A DNA stretch of 64,000 nucleotides from Mesorhizobium sp. B4-1-4. GTDB lineage: Bacteria; Pseudomonadota; Alphaproteobacteria; Rhizobiales; Rhizobiaceae. Both the position numbers and the translations under genes were made by a program. Shown here piece after piece: positions 34,689 to 44,307 of this stretch. The DNA is taken from positions 3,782,001 through 3,846,000 of the forward strand of contig NZ_CP083950.1 in the NCBI RefSeq assembly GCF_006439395.2. Reading direction: 5' to 3'. The notes below the pieces were generated by a model. The model worked only from the letters and a program-made list of their open reading frames with translations, made no database searches and was not told the origin of the DNA. Position 1 is the stretch's first letter, and every line of letters begins with the position of its first letter.

Positions 34689-36134
34689 ATGCTGCATATC
34701 AAGTTGGGTCGACCCCATTTTGCGCCGCAGGATTGGTGCATCCGGACGGCATTGTTCCTTGCGAAGTCCATGGCTTTCCTCTTGGTGCTGCTGCTGGCAG
34801 GCGTCCCGCCGCTTTGGGCCTCCGAGATCGATCGGGGCGAATATCTTGCGCGCGCCGCCGATTGCATCGGCTGCCACACCTCGGAACCAAGCCGGCCGCT
34901 GGCTGGCGGCTACCGGGTGCCGACGCCGTTCGGGGAGGTCTATTCGACGAATATCACGCCCGACCGCGACACCGGCATCGGGCTCTATACGGATGACGAG
35001 TTCGTCAGCGCGGTGCGGGAGGGCAAGCGGCGGGACGGCGCCGATCTCTATCCGGCCATGCCTTACGACAGCTTTGCGCAGATGAGCCGCGAGGACATTC
35101 TGGCCATTAAGGCCTACCTTTTCGCGCAGCCACCGATGCATCAACCCCGTCCCGATAACATCCTGCCCTTTCCTTTCAGCCAGCGTGCCATCGTGAAGTT
35201 CTGGAAGATCGCGAACTGGCGCGGCGGCGGGTTCGCTCCGGACCCGTCCCGCGACGACGAATGGAACAGGGGCGCCTACCTCGTCGAAGTGCTTGGCCAT
35301 TGCGGCGCATGCCATACGCCGCGCAACATGACGCTGGGGATGGACAGGCAAAAGAACCTCGCCGGCGGCTCGGCGGGCATCTGGCAGGCCTACAACATCA
35401 CGTCCGACCCGACAGCCGGCGTCGGCGGCTGGAGCGACGCCGAACTCGGGCGCTTTCTCAAGACCGGCGCTCTGCCCGGCAAGTCCTACGCCGGAGGGCC
35501 GATGGCCGAAACGGTGACCAACAGCCTGAGCCATCTGCCTGACGGCGACATCCGTGCAATCGTCGCCTATCTGCGCAGCGTACCGGCCCAAGCCGGCGAG
35601 GAGAAGCAGCCGCGGTCCTCACAGCAAGGCATCGCCGCCAGTGCCGGGCCGGACGGCCAAAACGTGCCGCACGGCAACATCACCTCCGACGGAGCCGGAC
35701 TCTATGCCTCGCTCTGCGCCGATTGCCATCGACCTGATGGGCGCGGATCACCCGACGGCGGCTTCCCCTCGCTCGTCCACAACACGACGACGGGGGCGCC
35801 GACATCGCAAAACGTCGTGATGACGATCCTCTATGGCGTCCAGGCCGGAGGCGTCGCGGGCCGCCCTTCTATGGCCGCGTTCGCCGATTGGCTCGACGAC
35901 GCCCAGGTGGCAAGCCTTGCCAACTATGTTTTCGTCCATTTCGGCAACCCCGAGGTCAACGTCGCGGCGTCCGATGTGCGCCAGATGCGGGCAGGCGCGC
36001 AAACCCCGGAAACACTGATGCTGATCTGCGTGGAGGCGCTCGTCGCCGCCTGCGCCGCGCTCCTGTTGCTTTGTGTGTGGCTGCTTGCCCGACGCTACCT
36101 GGGACGGCTCCTTCCAGGTCACGTCCGCGCGTAG
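34689..36134 (+). CDS. Tri-heme membrane cytochrome c (alcohol dehydrogenase subunit II-like)
   Basis: A 481-residue protein with an N-terminal hydrophobic signal (about residues 20-44), three heme c sites (CIGCH, CGACH, CADCH) and a C-terminal membrane anchor (about 445-468). Three heme sites in one chain match the AdhB-type cytochrome subunit of membrane dehydrogenases, which pass electrons to quinone or an oxidase. No dehydrogenase subunit gene is adjacent. It sits convergent with the caa3 operon and could feed it. ATG at 34770 is an alternative start. Its 3' end overlaps the last cytochrome gene of the caa3 operon by 16 bases. Confidence 0.85.
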   Translation: MLHIKLGRPHFAPQDWCIRTALFLAKSMAFLLVLLLAGVPPLWASEIDRGEYLARAADCIGCHTSEPSRPLAGGYRVPTPFGEVYSTNITPDRDTGIGLYTDDEFVSAVREGKRRDGADLYPAMPYDSFAQMSREDILAIKAYLFAQPPMHQPRPDNILPFPFSQRAIVKFWKIANWRGGGFAPDPSRDDEWNRGAYLVEVLGHCGACHTPRNMTLGMDRQKNLAGGSAGIWQAYNITSDPTAGVGGWSDAELGRFLKTGALPGKSYAGGPMAETVTNSLSHLPDGDIRAIVAYLRSVPAQAGEEKQPRSSQQGIAASAGPDGQNVPHGNITSDGAGLYASLCADCHRPDGRGSPDGGFPSLVHNTTTGAPTSQNVVMTILYGVQAGGVAGRPSMAAFADWLDDAQVASLANYVFVHFGNPEVNVAASDVRQMRAGAQTPETLMLICVEALVAACAALLLLCVWLLARRYLGRLLPGHVRA

Positions 36135-36682
36135 AGATAGGCAGCGATGTCGCGTGCCTCCTGCGGCGACAGGTTGGTGTTGGGCATGGCCGTTTTCGGG
36201 TCCACGTCCCGTGCACGGCTGATCCAGCGTATCATCACATCGGAGGAGGTTCGCGCCGTGCCGCCAATATAGAACCGCCGGGAGACGCCGGCCAGCGACG
36301 GGCCGACCGTCCCTCTGGCTCCGGGCACGCCGGGAATTTCATGGCATCCGCCGCAACCGTTGCGGATCATTGCCGGGATGGCCCGGGCAGCCTCGCCGCC
36401 GGTCTGCTGGTTGATCTGCGCCTCGCTCAGGAACTCCGCGCGCCATGCCTGCGCGAGATAGGCACCGGTCACGAAAACGGCACCCACGAGAAAGGCGGCG
36501 CTCCATGTCACGATTTTGTCTCGCGGCAACGAAGCAACGTCCAAGGCGCTCGATGGAATGGCTTCGCGTGGACGCACGCGCAGCAGAAAAACGAGGCCTC
36601 CGGCAAACAGCAGAAGCCCGGCCAGACCACGCAACGCAGTGTGGTGGCGCGAGAAACGCTGCCGGTGCCTGATGGCCTGCAT
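36119..36682 (-). CDS. Membrane-anchored mono-heme cytochrome c
   Basis: A 187-residue protein with two hydrophobic segments (about 18-36 and 60-82) and one C-terminal heme c domain (CGGCH, later Met in AMPNTNLS as the likely axial ligand). It is the last gene of the caa3 operon, one base after subunit III, and so is probably the electron donor or an extra subunit of the oxidase. Confidence 0.82.
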   Translation of the reverse strand: MQAIRHRQRFSRHHTALRGLAGLLLFAGGLVFLLRVRPREAIPSSALDVASLPRDKIVTWSAAFLVGAVFVTGAYLAQAWRAEFLSEAQINQQTGGEAARAIPAMIRNGCGGCHEIPGVPGARGTVGPSLAGVSRRFYIGGTARTSSDVMIRWISRARDVDPKTAMPNTNLSPQEARDIAAYLYART

Positions 36683-36683
36683 C

Positions 36684-37286
36684 TCACATCCTCGGGAACC
36701 AGTAGATTATGAAATAGAGCACGACCCAGGAAGCGACCACGAAATCCCAGTAGAAGGCATTGTCGGCCACATCGCTGAAACGTCGGCCCGTGTTGCCCTT
36801 GTCCGTAAACATGAGGACCGCAAGCACGACCGTATCGCCGACATCCGTAAGCAGGTGGGTCGTATGCAATCCGATGATGAACCAGATTATCGAGCCGTAG
36901 GCGTTCTGGTCCCAGCGGATCTCTAGTGCCGCGAACTCCCAGATGCGCAGCAGCAAAGGCAAGAAACCAACGGCTGACATCACGATCATGCCGACGCGCA
37001 CCTTCGCCAGATCCTGCCTCTTTGCCAATTGCTCGACCATGTGATTGGGAACGACGCTGATGAGGAGAACGACCAGTATGGCCGTGCCCGGGAACAGGTC
37101 CGGTGGCGGCGCGGCGATCGGCCACTGCGGACTGACCGACGCCAAATAGAGATAGGCGCCGATCGCGAGGGCAAAACCGGTCGCCTCGAGCGCGATGAAG
37201 GCCAGCGTTCCCCACCACATGGGAGTGCTCGCGCCGAAATCATAGGTCGGCAGCCGGCTGATATCGGCAACGGCGCGGTGCTTCAT
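36684..37286 (-). CDS. ctaE: Cytochrome c oxidase subunit III
   Basis: A 200-residue polytopic protein with five to six membrane segments. It contains WEFAALEIRWDQNAYGS, then a GLHTTHLLTDVGD motif that corresponds to the conserved Glu/His helix of subunit III, and a DFVVASWVVLYFIIYW C-terminus. The short five-helix form is usual for caa3 enzymes. A longer upstream start exists, but the ATG chosen overlaps the subunit I stop by four bases. Confidence 0.87.
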   Translation of the reverse strand: MKHRAVADISRLPTYDFGASTPMWWGTLAFIALEATGFALAIGAYLYLASVSPQWPIAAPPPDLFPGTAILVVLLISVVPNHMVEQLAKRQDLAKVRVGMIVMSAVGFLPLLLRIWEFAALEIRWDQNAYGSIIWFIIGLHTTHLLTDVGDTVVLAVLMFTDKGNTGRRFSDVADNAFYWDFVVASWVVLYFIIYWFPRM

Positions 37287-39214
37287 TCCTCGTCCTCCGG
37301 AATAGCCTTGGGCCAGAACCAGCCGATGAAGGTCACCGCCACCGGCAAGGAGCCCCAAACCACGGCCCAAGGCGTATAGATCGAGGCCAGAAAAGCCACG
37401 CCGACCGCAATGGCGGCGAGAAACGGCCAGATGGAATTGTCGGCCGAGGGTTGGCGGATTTGCGGCACCGCATCGGCGACGGTACCGGCTATCACCTCGC
37501 GTGCGTCGATGCGCAGCCCCTCCGCGACAGGAAGTACCTCGGCATCCTTCCAGAGCGGCTCGCGATGGTCGACCACCGGAATGCGCGGGAAATTGTACGA
37601 CGGCGGCGGCGAGGCGGTTGCCCATTCCAGCGTGCTCGCGCCCCAGGGGTTGTCCCCGGCGAGGCGCCCGCGCCTGAGACTAAGGACGACGTTGTGGAAG
37701 AGAACTCCGAACCCGGCAGTCAGGACGAGGCTGCACAGGCTGACGAAGAGGTTCGTGCCTCCCCAGCCGCTTTCGAGCGGATAGGTGTAGACCCGTCGCG
37801 GCATTCCTTGCAGGCCCAGAATGTGCATCGGAAAGAAGGTGGCATTGAAGCCGATGAAGACCAGCCAGAAGTTCCATTTCCCGAGCCGCTCGCAAAGCAT
37901 GCGCCCGGTGATCTTGGGAAACCAATAGTAGACCGCGCCGAGCAGCGGAAACACCGCCCCGCCCACCAGCACGTAGTGCAGATGGGCGACGACGAAATAG
38001 GTGTCATGCACCTGCAGATCGAGCGGCACCGACGCGACCATGACGCCGGTCAAGCCGCCGATGACGAAGGTCACAATAAAGCCGAGCACGAACAGGAGCG
38101 GCGTTGCCAGGATCGGCCGTCCGCCCCAAATCGTGGCGATCCAGCAGAAGATCTGGATCCCGCTCGGGATGGCAATCATCATGGAGGAAGCGGTGAAGAA
38201 GCTTTCGCCAAGCTGCGGCAGGCCGGTGGCGAACATGTGATGCACCCACAGGCCGAAAGACAGCAGCCCGATGCCTATAAGCGACAGCACGATCCCCAGG
38301 TAGCCGAATACCGGCCTGCGGACGAAGGCAGGCAGGATAGCCGAAACGAAGCCCGTCGCCGGGATAAAGATGATGTAGACTTCCGGATGGCCGAAGAACC
38401 AGAAGAGGTGCTGCCACAAAAGCACGTCGCCTCCGCTTGCCGGATTGAAGAACTGCGTCCCGACGAGCCGGTCGAGAATGAGCATCGTGCTCGACACCAT
38501 CACCGCCGGCATCGCAAAGAGAATGATGAATGCCATCACCAAAGCCGACCAGACATAGATCGGCATGCGGTCCAGCGTCATGCCCGGCGCTCTTTGCTTG
38601 AAGACGGTGGCAATGACCTCCACGGCCACCGCAAGCGCCGAAACCTCCGTGTAGGTGACCATCTGTGCCCAGAAATCCGGGCGCTTGCCGGTGCCGTATT
38701 CGGGACCTGCCAACGGTACGTAGGAAAACCACCCAGCATCGGCACCGGTGTTGAAAGCAAACGCCACCCAGATCATCAATCCGCCCGACACATAGACCCA
38801 ATAGCTGAAGGCATTGAGGCGCGGAAACGCGACGTTGCGCGAGCCGATCATCAACGGCACCAGGTAGATGGCGAAGCCTTCCATCATCGGCACGGCGAAG
38901 AGAAACATCATCGTCGTGCCGTGCATGGTGAAAAGCTGATTGTACAGATCCGGGCCGACGCGGCCCGCTTCGGGCGAAGCAAGCTGCAAGCGCATCACGA
39001 GCGCGGAAATCCCGGCCAGGATAAGGAACAGGAAGGCCGTGACGACGTAGCGTTGGGCGATGCGCTTGTGGTCTACGGTCGCCAGCCAACCGTAGAGGCC
39101 ATCGGGTGTCTTCCAGGTCTCGGACAGAGATGCATGAAGCGTGGCGTCGTCGAGGCCCGTGTCGCGTATGCCCTTGAGCTCCTCCGCGTTGAGCTCGACC
39201 TCGGCTGCGCTCAT
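37283..39214 (-). CDS. ctaD: Cytochrome c oxidase subunit I (caa3 type)
   Basis: A 643-residue heme-copper oxidase subunit with at least 12 membrane helices. Visible landmarks are TMHGTTMMFLF (heme a ligand), FWFFGHPEVYIIF with the Glu of the D-pathway and the His-Tyr pair, VHHMFATG (CuB histidines), and HDTYFVVAHLHYVL (heme a and a3 ligands). These place it in type A1. About 90 extra C-terminal residues end in two further membrane segments, as in fused I/IV-type caa3 subunits. ATGA overlaps on both sides. Confidence 0.93.
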   Translation of the reverse strand: MSAAEVELNAEELKGIRDTGLDDATLHASLSETWKTPDGLYGWLATVDHKRIAQRYVVTAFLFLILAGISALVMRLQLASPEAGRVGPDLYNQLFTMHGTTMMFLFAVPMMEGFAIYLVPLMIGSRNVAFPRLNAFSYWVYVSGGLMIWVAFAFNTGADAGWFSYVPLAGPEYGTGKRPDFWAQMVTYTEVSALAVAVEVIATVFKQRAPGMTLDRMPIYVWSALVMAFIILFAMPAVMVSSTMLILDRLVGTQFFNPASGGDVLLWQHLFWFFGHPEVYIIFIPATGFVSAILPAFVRRPVFGYLGIVLSLIGIGLLSFGLWVHHMFATGLPQLGESFFTASSMMIAIPSGIQIFCWIATIWGGRPILATPLLFVLGFIVTFVIGGLTGVMVASVPLDLQVHDTYFVVAHLHYVLVGGAVFPLLGAVYYWFPKITGRMLCERLGKWNFWLVFIGFNATFFPMHILGLQGMPRRVYTYPLESGWGGTNLFVSLCSLVLTAGFGVLFHNVVLSLRRGRLAGDNPWGASTLEWATASPPPSYNFPRIPVVDHREPLWKDAEVLPVAEGLRIDAREVIAGTVADAVPQIRQPSADNSIWPFLAAIAVGVAFLASIYTPWAVVWGSLPVAVTFIGWFWPKAIPEDEE

Positions 39215-40224
39215 TGCAGCCCCTCCAGATAGGCGACCACCGCATTGAGGTCATTGGCACTGAGATCGATGCTCGGCATTTTGGCGCCGGGCTTGATCGA
39301 CTGCGGGTCGGCGATCCACGCCGCGAGGGCGCCTCGGGTCAGCGGCAAGGTGTCGGCGGCAAGAGAGCCGCGGCTTGCAAGATGCGTCAAATCCGGCCCG
39401 ACGACGCCGACCGCCGGTGTGCCACGGATCCTGTGACAGAGCGCACATCCGGTTCCGAGGAAAGCTGCCTGCCCGCGACGGGCTTCCTCTTCCTTCGGCG
39501 GCACGGCATCGAGCCGCTGCCGCGCAACCCAGGCGTCGAAGGCAGAGCGGCCTTCGGCCACGACCGTCATTGCCATATGCGTATGCTGATAGCCGCAGAA
39601 TTCCGCGCATTGGCCACGGTAAGTCCCCGCCTTTTCCACCAGCAGCGTGATCGCGCCCGGCCGGCCCGGGATGAGATCGCGTTTCCCCGCGAGGCTCGGG
39701 ACCCAGAAGCTGTGGATGACATCGGCGGAGTCGAGTTCGACCCGGATCGGCAGGTCCACGGGCAGATGGATTTCGTTGGCGGTGACAATGTCGGATTGAC
39801 CATCGAGGTGATACCGCGCCTCCCACCACCATTGATGACCGGTGAGATGGATGGTGAGCGCCTCTCCGTTGAGAGCGGCGTTGGATTTTCCGGTCAGGAA
39901 GCTGGCGAAGGTCAGTCCGATGAGGACAGCAATGGTTACTGCAACGGCTGTGGCAACGACACGGAAAAAGTTCTGCTCACGTCTCCGATCGGTCGCAAGC
40001 GGCTCTCCTGTTTGCCGACCCCGCCGACGGTGAAGGACAGCCATCGTCAGAGCCATCACGACAAGGACCCACACCACCACGGAGACGGCCGTAAAAAGCC
40101 AGATCAGCCCGAGGATGGCTCGCGCGCCGCCGCCTTGAGGATGCAATGCCGACTGCCACTGGCTGCACCCTGAAAGCAGGACTGCCAACGCCCCTATCCC
40201 CCCTGCGCAGCGCAGTTTGCCCAT
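39211..40224 (-). CDS. ctaC: Cytochrome c oxidase subunit II with fused cytochrome c
   Basis: A 337-residue lipoprotein. The signal ends in LSGC, two membrane helices follow (to about 110), then the CuA domain with HQWWWEAR and QCAEFCGYQHTHM as copper ligands, and finally a cytochrome c domain (CALCH, later Met ligand in AKMPSID). The fused heme domain defines the caa3 type, taking electrons directly from soluble or membrane cytochromes c. Start chosen so the lipobox lies 20 residues in; GTG starts at 40233 and 40260 are possible. An EcfG promoter lies upstream. Confidence 0.9.
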   Translation of the reverse strand: MGKLRCAGGIGALAVLLSGCSQWQSALHPQGGGARAILGLIWLFTAVSVVVWVLVVMALTMAVLHRRRGRQTGEPLATDRRREQNFFRVVATAVAVTIAVLIGLTFASFLTGKSNAALNGEALTIHLTGHQWWWEARYHLDGQSDIVTANEIHLPVDLPIRVELDSADVIHSFWVPSLAGKRDLIPGRPGAITLLVEKAGTYRGQCAEFCGYQHTHMAMTVVAEGRSAFDAWVARQRLDAVPPKEEEARRGQAAFLGTGCALCHRIRGTPAVGVVGPDLTHLASRGSLAADTLPLTRGALAAWIADPQSIKPGAKMPSIDLSANDLNAVVAYLEGLQ

Positions 40225-40395
40225 GTCCGACACCGCCGTTCCGCGATGGTGATGTGTCACTCTCGATCACTACCCGCGTGACGGGGTCTCTCGAAACGCA
40301 TCCGCTTCGACAGGACTTCGGAGGCCATCTGGAGATAGCGGATAGAAGACATCGTCAGTCAGCCTGAGGAAACACTGCTCGGTGATGCCAGCTGC

Positions 40396-40420
40396 AACGA
40401 CGGGCCCGAAAATAAGTTCC
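40396..40420 (-). promoter_or_regulatory. EcfG-type promoter of the caa3 oxidase operon
   Basis: Reverse GGAAC-N16-CGTT about 170 bases before ctaC. The 430-base gap around it holds a second, forward promoter and no gene. Confidence 0.75.
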
Positions 40421-40601
40421 GGTCGCGTGGTTTGGGCAGGACGCCTCGTTTCTCACAAACGTGCTTATCACGCCGCGGTGGCAAGGAATTGGCTGCAGGC
40501 ATCCTCCCGAACGGGGCGCAATGTGGAGGAATGCCGGCTTGGTTTCCTGAGCACTTCACCAATCCGTGAACTGTTGGCGCGGCAACGGAGGTCCGGACGC
40601 G

Positions 40602-40626
40602 GGAACCTAGCTGACCAAGGCAGGTT
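40602..40626 (+). promoter_or_regulatory. EcfG-type promoter for the YdeP-like molybdoenzyme
   Basis: GGAAC-N17-GTT. It ends one base before ATG 40628, too close for that codon to be the start, and 31 bases before ATG 40658, which is therefore favoured. Confidence 0.78.
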
Positions 40627-40657
40627 GATGTTCGTCATCAAACAGCCGAGCACCCAC

Positions 40658-42979
40658 ATGAAACCGTCCGTCACCGACCACGTCAAAATCAAACGATATA
40701 ATCACCCAACCGGCGGTTGGGGATCGCTGAAGTCGCTCATACGCAAGGCACATGGCGAAGGTCTTCTCGTGTCGGGCATCTGGAGCACGCTGATGCGGCA
40801 GAACAAGTCCGACGGTTACATGTGTGTGTCCTGCTCCTGGGCCAAGCCAGCGGAGCCACGGCCTTTCGAGTTCTGCGAGAACGGCGCCAAGGCCACGCTC
40901 TGGGACCAGACCAAACGTCGCTGCGGGCCGGAATTCTTCGCCGCTCACCGGGTGAATGAGCTGCTCGACTGGCCCGATCATGACCTCGAAAAGCAGGGCC
41001 GGCTGGTCGAGCCAATGCGCTACAACGAGGCTACCGACAAATACGAGCCAGTGTCATGGGACGCGGCTTTCCGTGAAATCGGCAAGGAATTGAGAAAGCT
41101 CGATCCGCGATCCGTCGTCTTCTACACCTCCGGGCGGGCGTCGCTCGAAGCGTCGTTCATGTATCAGCTCTTCGCCCGCATTTACGGTTCGAGCAACCTG
41201 CCGGATTCCTCGAACATGTGTCACGAGTCGACGTCCGTGGGACTGCCGGAGTCCATCGGCTCGCCCGTCGGCACCGTGCAGTTGGAAGATTTCGCACATT
41301 GTGACCTCATGTTCTTCTTCGGGCACAACACCGGGGTCACCGCGCCGCGACTGCTGCATCCGATCGAAGAGGCGCGTCAGCGCGGTATTCCCGTGATTAC
41401 CTTCAATCCCCTCCCCGAGCGCGGCCTCGAGCGATTCAAGAACCCGCAAAGCCCCGTCGAAATGCTGTCGCCCGGACCGGGCACCAAGATGTCGAGCGAG
41501 TTCTTCCAGGTGCGCGGCGGTGGCGATATCGCGGCCATGACCGGAATCGCGAAATCCCTTCTCGCGCTGGATGATGCCGCCGTGCAAAACGGCGGCCGGC
41601 GCGTTCTCGATACGGGCTTCATTGCGGAACACACGTCCGGCTTCGAAGAATTCGAAGCCTATCTGCGGCGCACGCCATGGGACAAGATCGTTGCACGTTC
41701 GGGCATCGCGCGCGCGGATCTGGAACGTGTCGCCAGGATCTACAGCGAGGCTTCCGCGGTGATCGGCAATTACGGCATGGGCCTGACACAGCATCGGCAC
41801 GGCACCGAAAACGTCCACATGCTGTGCAATCTGTTGCTGATGCGCGGCAATGTCGGCAAACCGGGCGCCGGCGTTTCGCCGCTACGTGGTCATTCCAATG
41901 TGCAGGGTCAGCGCACGGTGGGCATTTCCGAAAAACCCGAGTTGGTGCCGCTCGACAAGTTCGCCGCGTTCTACCAATTCGAGCCACCCCGAGAAAAGGG
42001 CCGCGATACGGTGGAGACGTGCGAAGGCGTCATCGACGGATCCGTGAAGGCCTTCGTCGGCCTCGGCGGTAATTTCGTGCGCGCGGTTCCGGAGACGGGT
42101 CTCATCGAGGAGGCGTGGCGGCGTCTGCGACTGCACGTACAGATCGCAACGAAGCTCAACCGCAGCCATCTCATCCCCGGCACGGTCACCTATCTGCTTC
42201 CGTGCTTGTCACGGATCGAGCGGGACAGCCAGGCGGGCGGCGAGCAACATGTCTCGATGGAGGACTCGACGGCCTGCATTCACGGTTCGTTCGGCTACCG
42301 GCCGCCGGCGGGTCCCGATCTGCTTTCCGAGCCAAGGATCGTCGCCGAACTCGCCAAGGCTACGGTGGGCGGCAAAAGCGCTGTCCCGTGGGACGAATGG
42401 GTCGGCGACTACAGCCTTATCAGGAACGAGATCGAGCGTTGCTACCCGGACCACTTCAAGGACTTCAACAAACGTTTTTTGGCACCGGGAGGGTTCCACC
42501 GCGACATCAAGGCGTCGAAGCGGGTATGGCAGACGCCCAACAAGAAAGCCAACTTCAAGGCGCCGACCATGTTGGAGACCGATCCGGACATCGACGTCTC
42601 TCAGTCTGATGTGCTGACGCTCATTACGATCCGTTCAAACGATCAGTTCAACACCACGATTTATGGTTATCGCGACAGATTGCGCGGCATCAATGGAACG
42701 CGCATGGTTCTGCTGATGAACAAACGCGATATGCAACGGCTTGGGGTTTCCGACGGGGACGAGATCGATCTGCAATCGGCAGCCGAGGATGGGGTCGAGC
42801 GACGTGTCCGGGGCCTGAGGGTCACGCCTTACGCGATCCCTCCCGGAAATTGCGCAGGCTACTACCCGGAGCTCAATCCCTTGATTCCCTTGTGGCATCG
42901 GGCGGAGAAGGCGCATGTGCCCGCGGCCAAATCGGTGCCGGTAAGGTTGGTTCCTGTCTCCGGTCAGGCATCGAAGTAA
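40658..42979 (+). CDS. FdhF/YdeP family molybdopterin oxidoreductase
   Basis: A 773-residue cytoplasmic molybdoenzyme of the YdeP family (E. coli YdeP is about 760 residues and linked to acid resistance). The N-terminus KIKRYNHPTGGWGSLKSL matches the family start. CVSCSW near residue 40 is in the place of the cluster-binding cysteines. Then comes GRASLEASFMYQLFARIYGS and a molydopterin-binding core with SNMCHESTSVGL, and a C-terminal dinucleotide-binding domain (NQFNTTIYGYRDRL-type segment). The substrate is unknown; formate is not established. A longer frame upstream is excluded by the EcfG promoter position. Single-gene transcription unit. Confidence 0.87.
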   Translation: MKPSVTDHVKIKRYNHPTGGWGSLKSLIRKAHGEGLLVSGIWSTLMRQNKSDGYMCVSCSWAKPAEPRPFEFCENGAKATLWDQTKRRCGPEFFAAHRVNELLDWPDHDLEKQGRLVEPMRYNEATDKYEPVSWDAAFREIGKELRKLDPRSVVFYTSGRASLEASFMYQLFARIYGSSNLPDSSNMCHESTSVGLPESIGSPVGTVQLEDFAHCDLMFFFGHNTGVTAPRLLHPIEEARQRGIPVITFNPLPERGLERFKNPQSPVEMLSPGPGTKMSSEFFQVRGGGDIAAMTGIAKSLLALDDAAVQNGGRRVLDTGFIAEHTSGFEEFEAYLRRTPWDKIVARSGIARADLERVARIYSEASAVIGNYGMGLTQHRHGTENVHMLCNLLLMRGNVGKPGAGVSPLRGHSNVQGQRTVGISEKPELVPLDKFAAFYQFEPPREKGRDTVETCEGVIDGSVKAFVGLGGNFVRAVPETGLIEEAWRRLRLHVQIATKLNRSHLIPGTVTYLLPCLSRIERDSQAGGEQHVSMEDSTACIHGSFGYRPPAGPDLLSEPRIVAELAKATVGGKSAVPWDEWVGDYSLIRNEIERCYPDHFKDFNKRFLAPGGFHRDIKASKRVWQTPNKKANFKAPTMLETDPDIDVSQSDVLTLITIRSNDQFNTTIYGYRDRLRGINGTRMVLLMNKRDMQRLGVSDGDEIDLQSAAEDGVERRVRGLRVTPYAIPPGNCAGYYPELNPLIPLWHRAEKAHVPAAKSVPVRLVPVSGQASK

Positions 42980-43111
42980 CGAGCCTCGCGAGCTCTTCCG
43001 CTCGTCAAACCGGTCCCGGGCACGCACCCACGCTCGAGCCGGCTGTGCAGCATTGCCGTCGGCGGGCGGAGCGAGCCAAGGCTCAGACCAGGCGCACAGT
43101 CGAACGTTACC

Positions 43112-44128
43112 ATGAGGGTTCCTCGCGAAACGGGTTCAGTCACAGGGATGCTTTCGGGCAGAGATCGACCGAAACTCGCGCCAGTGCTGGTGGCCGCGGC
43201 ATTCGCGGCGCTGGCTGGATATAATCATGCCCGCGCCAATCGGGCGCTTGCCAGCCGAGCCCACGGACATGTGGTGGAGATCGATGGTGCACGCCTGCAT
43301 TTTTTGGAAGCCGGCACTGGCGTGCCGTTGCTTCTGCTGCATGGCAACGGGTCGATAGCGGAGGATTTCACGTCGAGCGGCATCTTCGAGCAGGCGGCAA
43401 GGACCTACCGGGTGCTGGCATTCGATCGTCCGGGGTTTGGCAGAAGCTCACGATCGCGGGGCCGGCGCTGGTCGGCTTGCGATCAGGCCGACCTCATACA
43501 TGCCGCCGCCGCCAAGCTTGGCATCGAGGAATATCTGGTGATCGGGCATTCCTGGGGAGCATGGATCGCAATCGAACTGGCGCGCAGGCATTCCGCATCG
43601 GTCGCCGGTATCATTCTGGTGTCCGGCTACTACTACCCGCAGCCACGGCTGGATCTTGCACTGGCTGCACTCCCGGCCCTACCGTTGGTCGGCACCGCGT
43701 TTCGGCACACCCTGCTGCCATTGCTTGTGAGATCGGCCTGGCCTTGGGCGATGAAGGAGATCTTCCTCCCGGCGGTGGTCGCCAGCGAGTTTGCCGCACT
43801 CGCCAAAGAAGTCGCCAGCCGCCCTTCACAGCTACGCGCAGTCTGTTCGGAGACGGCTTTCATGTTGGCCGCGGCCCTGTTTGCGAAAGCCGCCTACGAG
43901 GACATTGCCGTTCCCACCGGGATCGTGGCGGGCGCGGCTGACCGGCTGTTCGATGCGGAACGAAATGCGCGACAACTGCACGCGGAGATCGGCGGCTCTC
44001 TCCTCGATATCGTTCCGGGCGCCGGCCACATGGTTCATCAAAGTGCGCCGCAGTCAGTCCTCGCCATGGTCGACAGGATTGCGCAAATGCATTCCTGGTC
44101 GCGACCAGGTCCCTCCTGCGAGGCTTGA
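43112..44128 (+). CDS. Alpha/beta hydrolase
   Basis: A 338-residue protein with a short N-terminal membrane or signal segment (about residues 24-42) and an alpha/beta-hydrolase fold. Oxyanion motif LLLHGNGS, nucleophile Ser in GHSWGAW, a late Asp in GAADRLFD and a His in GAGHMVHQ complete the triad. It may be an esterase, lipase or epoxide hydrolase; the substrate cannot be inferred. ATG at 43148 is an alternative start. No promoter of the EcfG type was found. Confidence 0.83.
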   Translation: MRVPRETGSVTGMLSGRDRPKLAPVLVAAAFAALAGYNHARANRALASRAHGHVVEIDGARLHFLEAGTGVPLLLLHGNGSIAEDFTSSGIFEQAARTYRVLAFDRPGFGRSSRSRGRRWSACDQADLIHAAAAKLGIEEYLVIGHSWGAWIAIELARRHSASVAGIILVSGYYYPQPRLDLALAALPALPLVGTAFRHTLLPLLVRSAWPWAMKEIFLPAVVASEFAALAKEVASRPSQLRAVCSETAFMLAAALFAKAAYEDIAVPTGIVAGAADRLFDAERNARQLHAEIGGSLLDIVPGAGHMVHQSAPQSVLAMVDRIAQMHSWSRPGPSCEA

Positions 44129-44244
44129 GTAGGCGACGAGATCAGGCAGTTCGGCGGGTATTGCCGATCGGACCTGGGCCGACAGCATCGGGCGCGGTGC
44201 CGTCCAGATGGTCCGAACCTTGGGAACTGATGGGAACCGTCGAT

Positions 44245-44269
44245 GGAACCTAAGCTAGCGCCGGACGTA
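44245..44269 (+). promoter_or_regulatory. Imperfect EcfG-like promoter before DUF1003
   Basis: GGAAC-N16-CGTA, one mismatch in the -10 element, ending 38 bases before the DUF1003 start. Two other GGAAC boxes lie just upstream without a matching -10. Confidence 0.35.
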
Positions 44270-44307
44270 TCAAGCGGGGGGCGAGCAACGTCGCCGGGGG
44301 TGGCACC

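Noticed and set aside
37451..39232. Forward frame of 593 codons opposite cytochrome oxidase subunit I
   Set aside because: Antisense of ctaD; the composition is unnatural and the reverse frame has all oxidase ligands.
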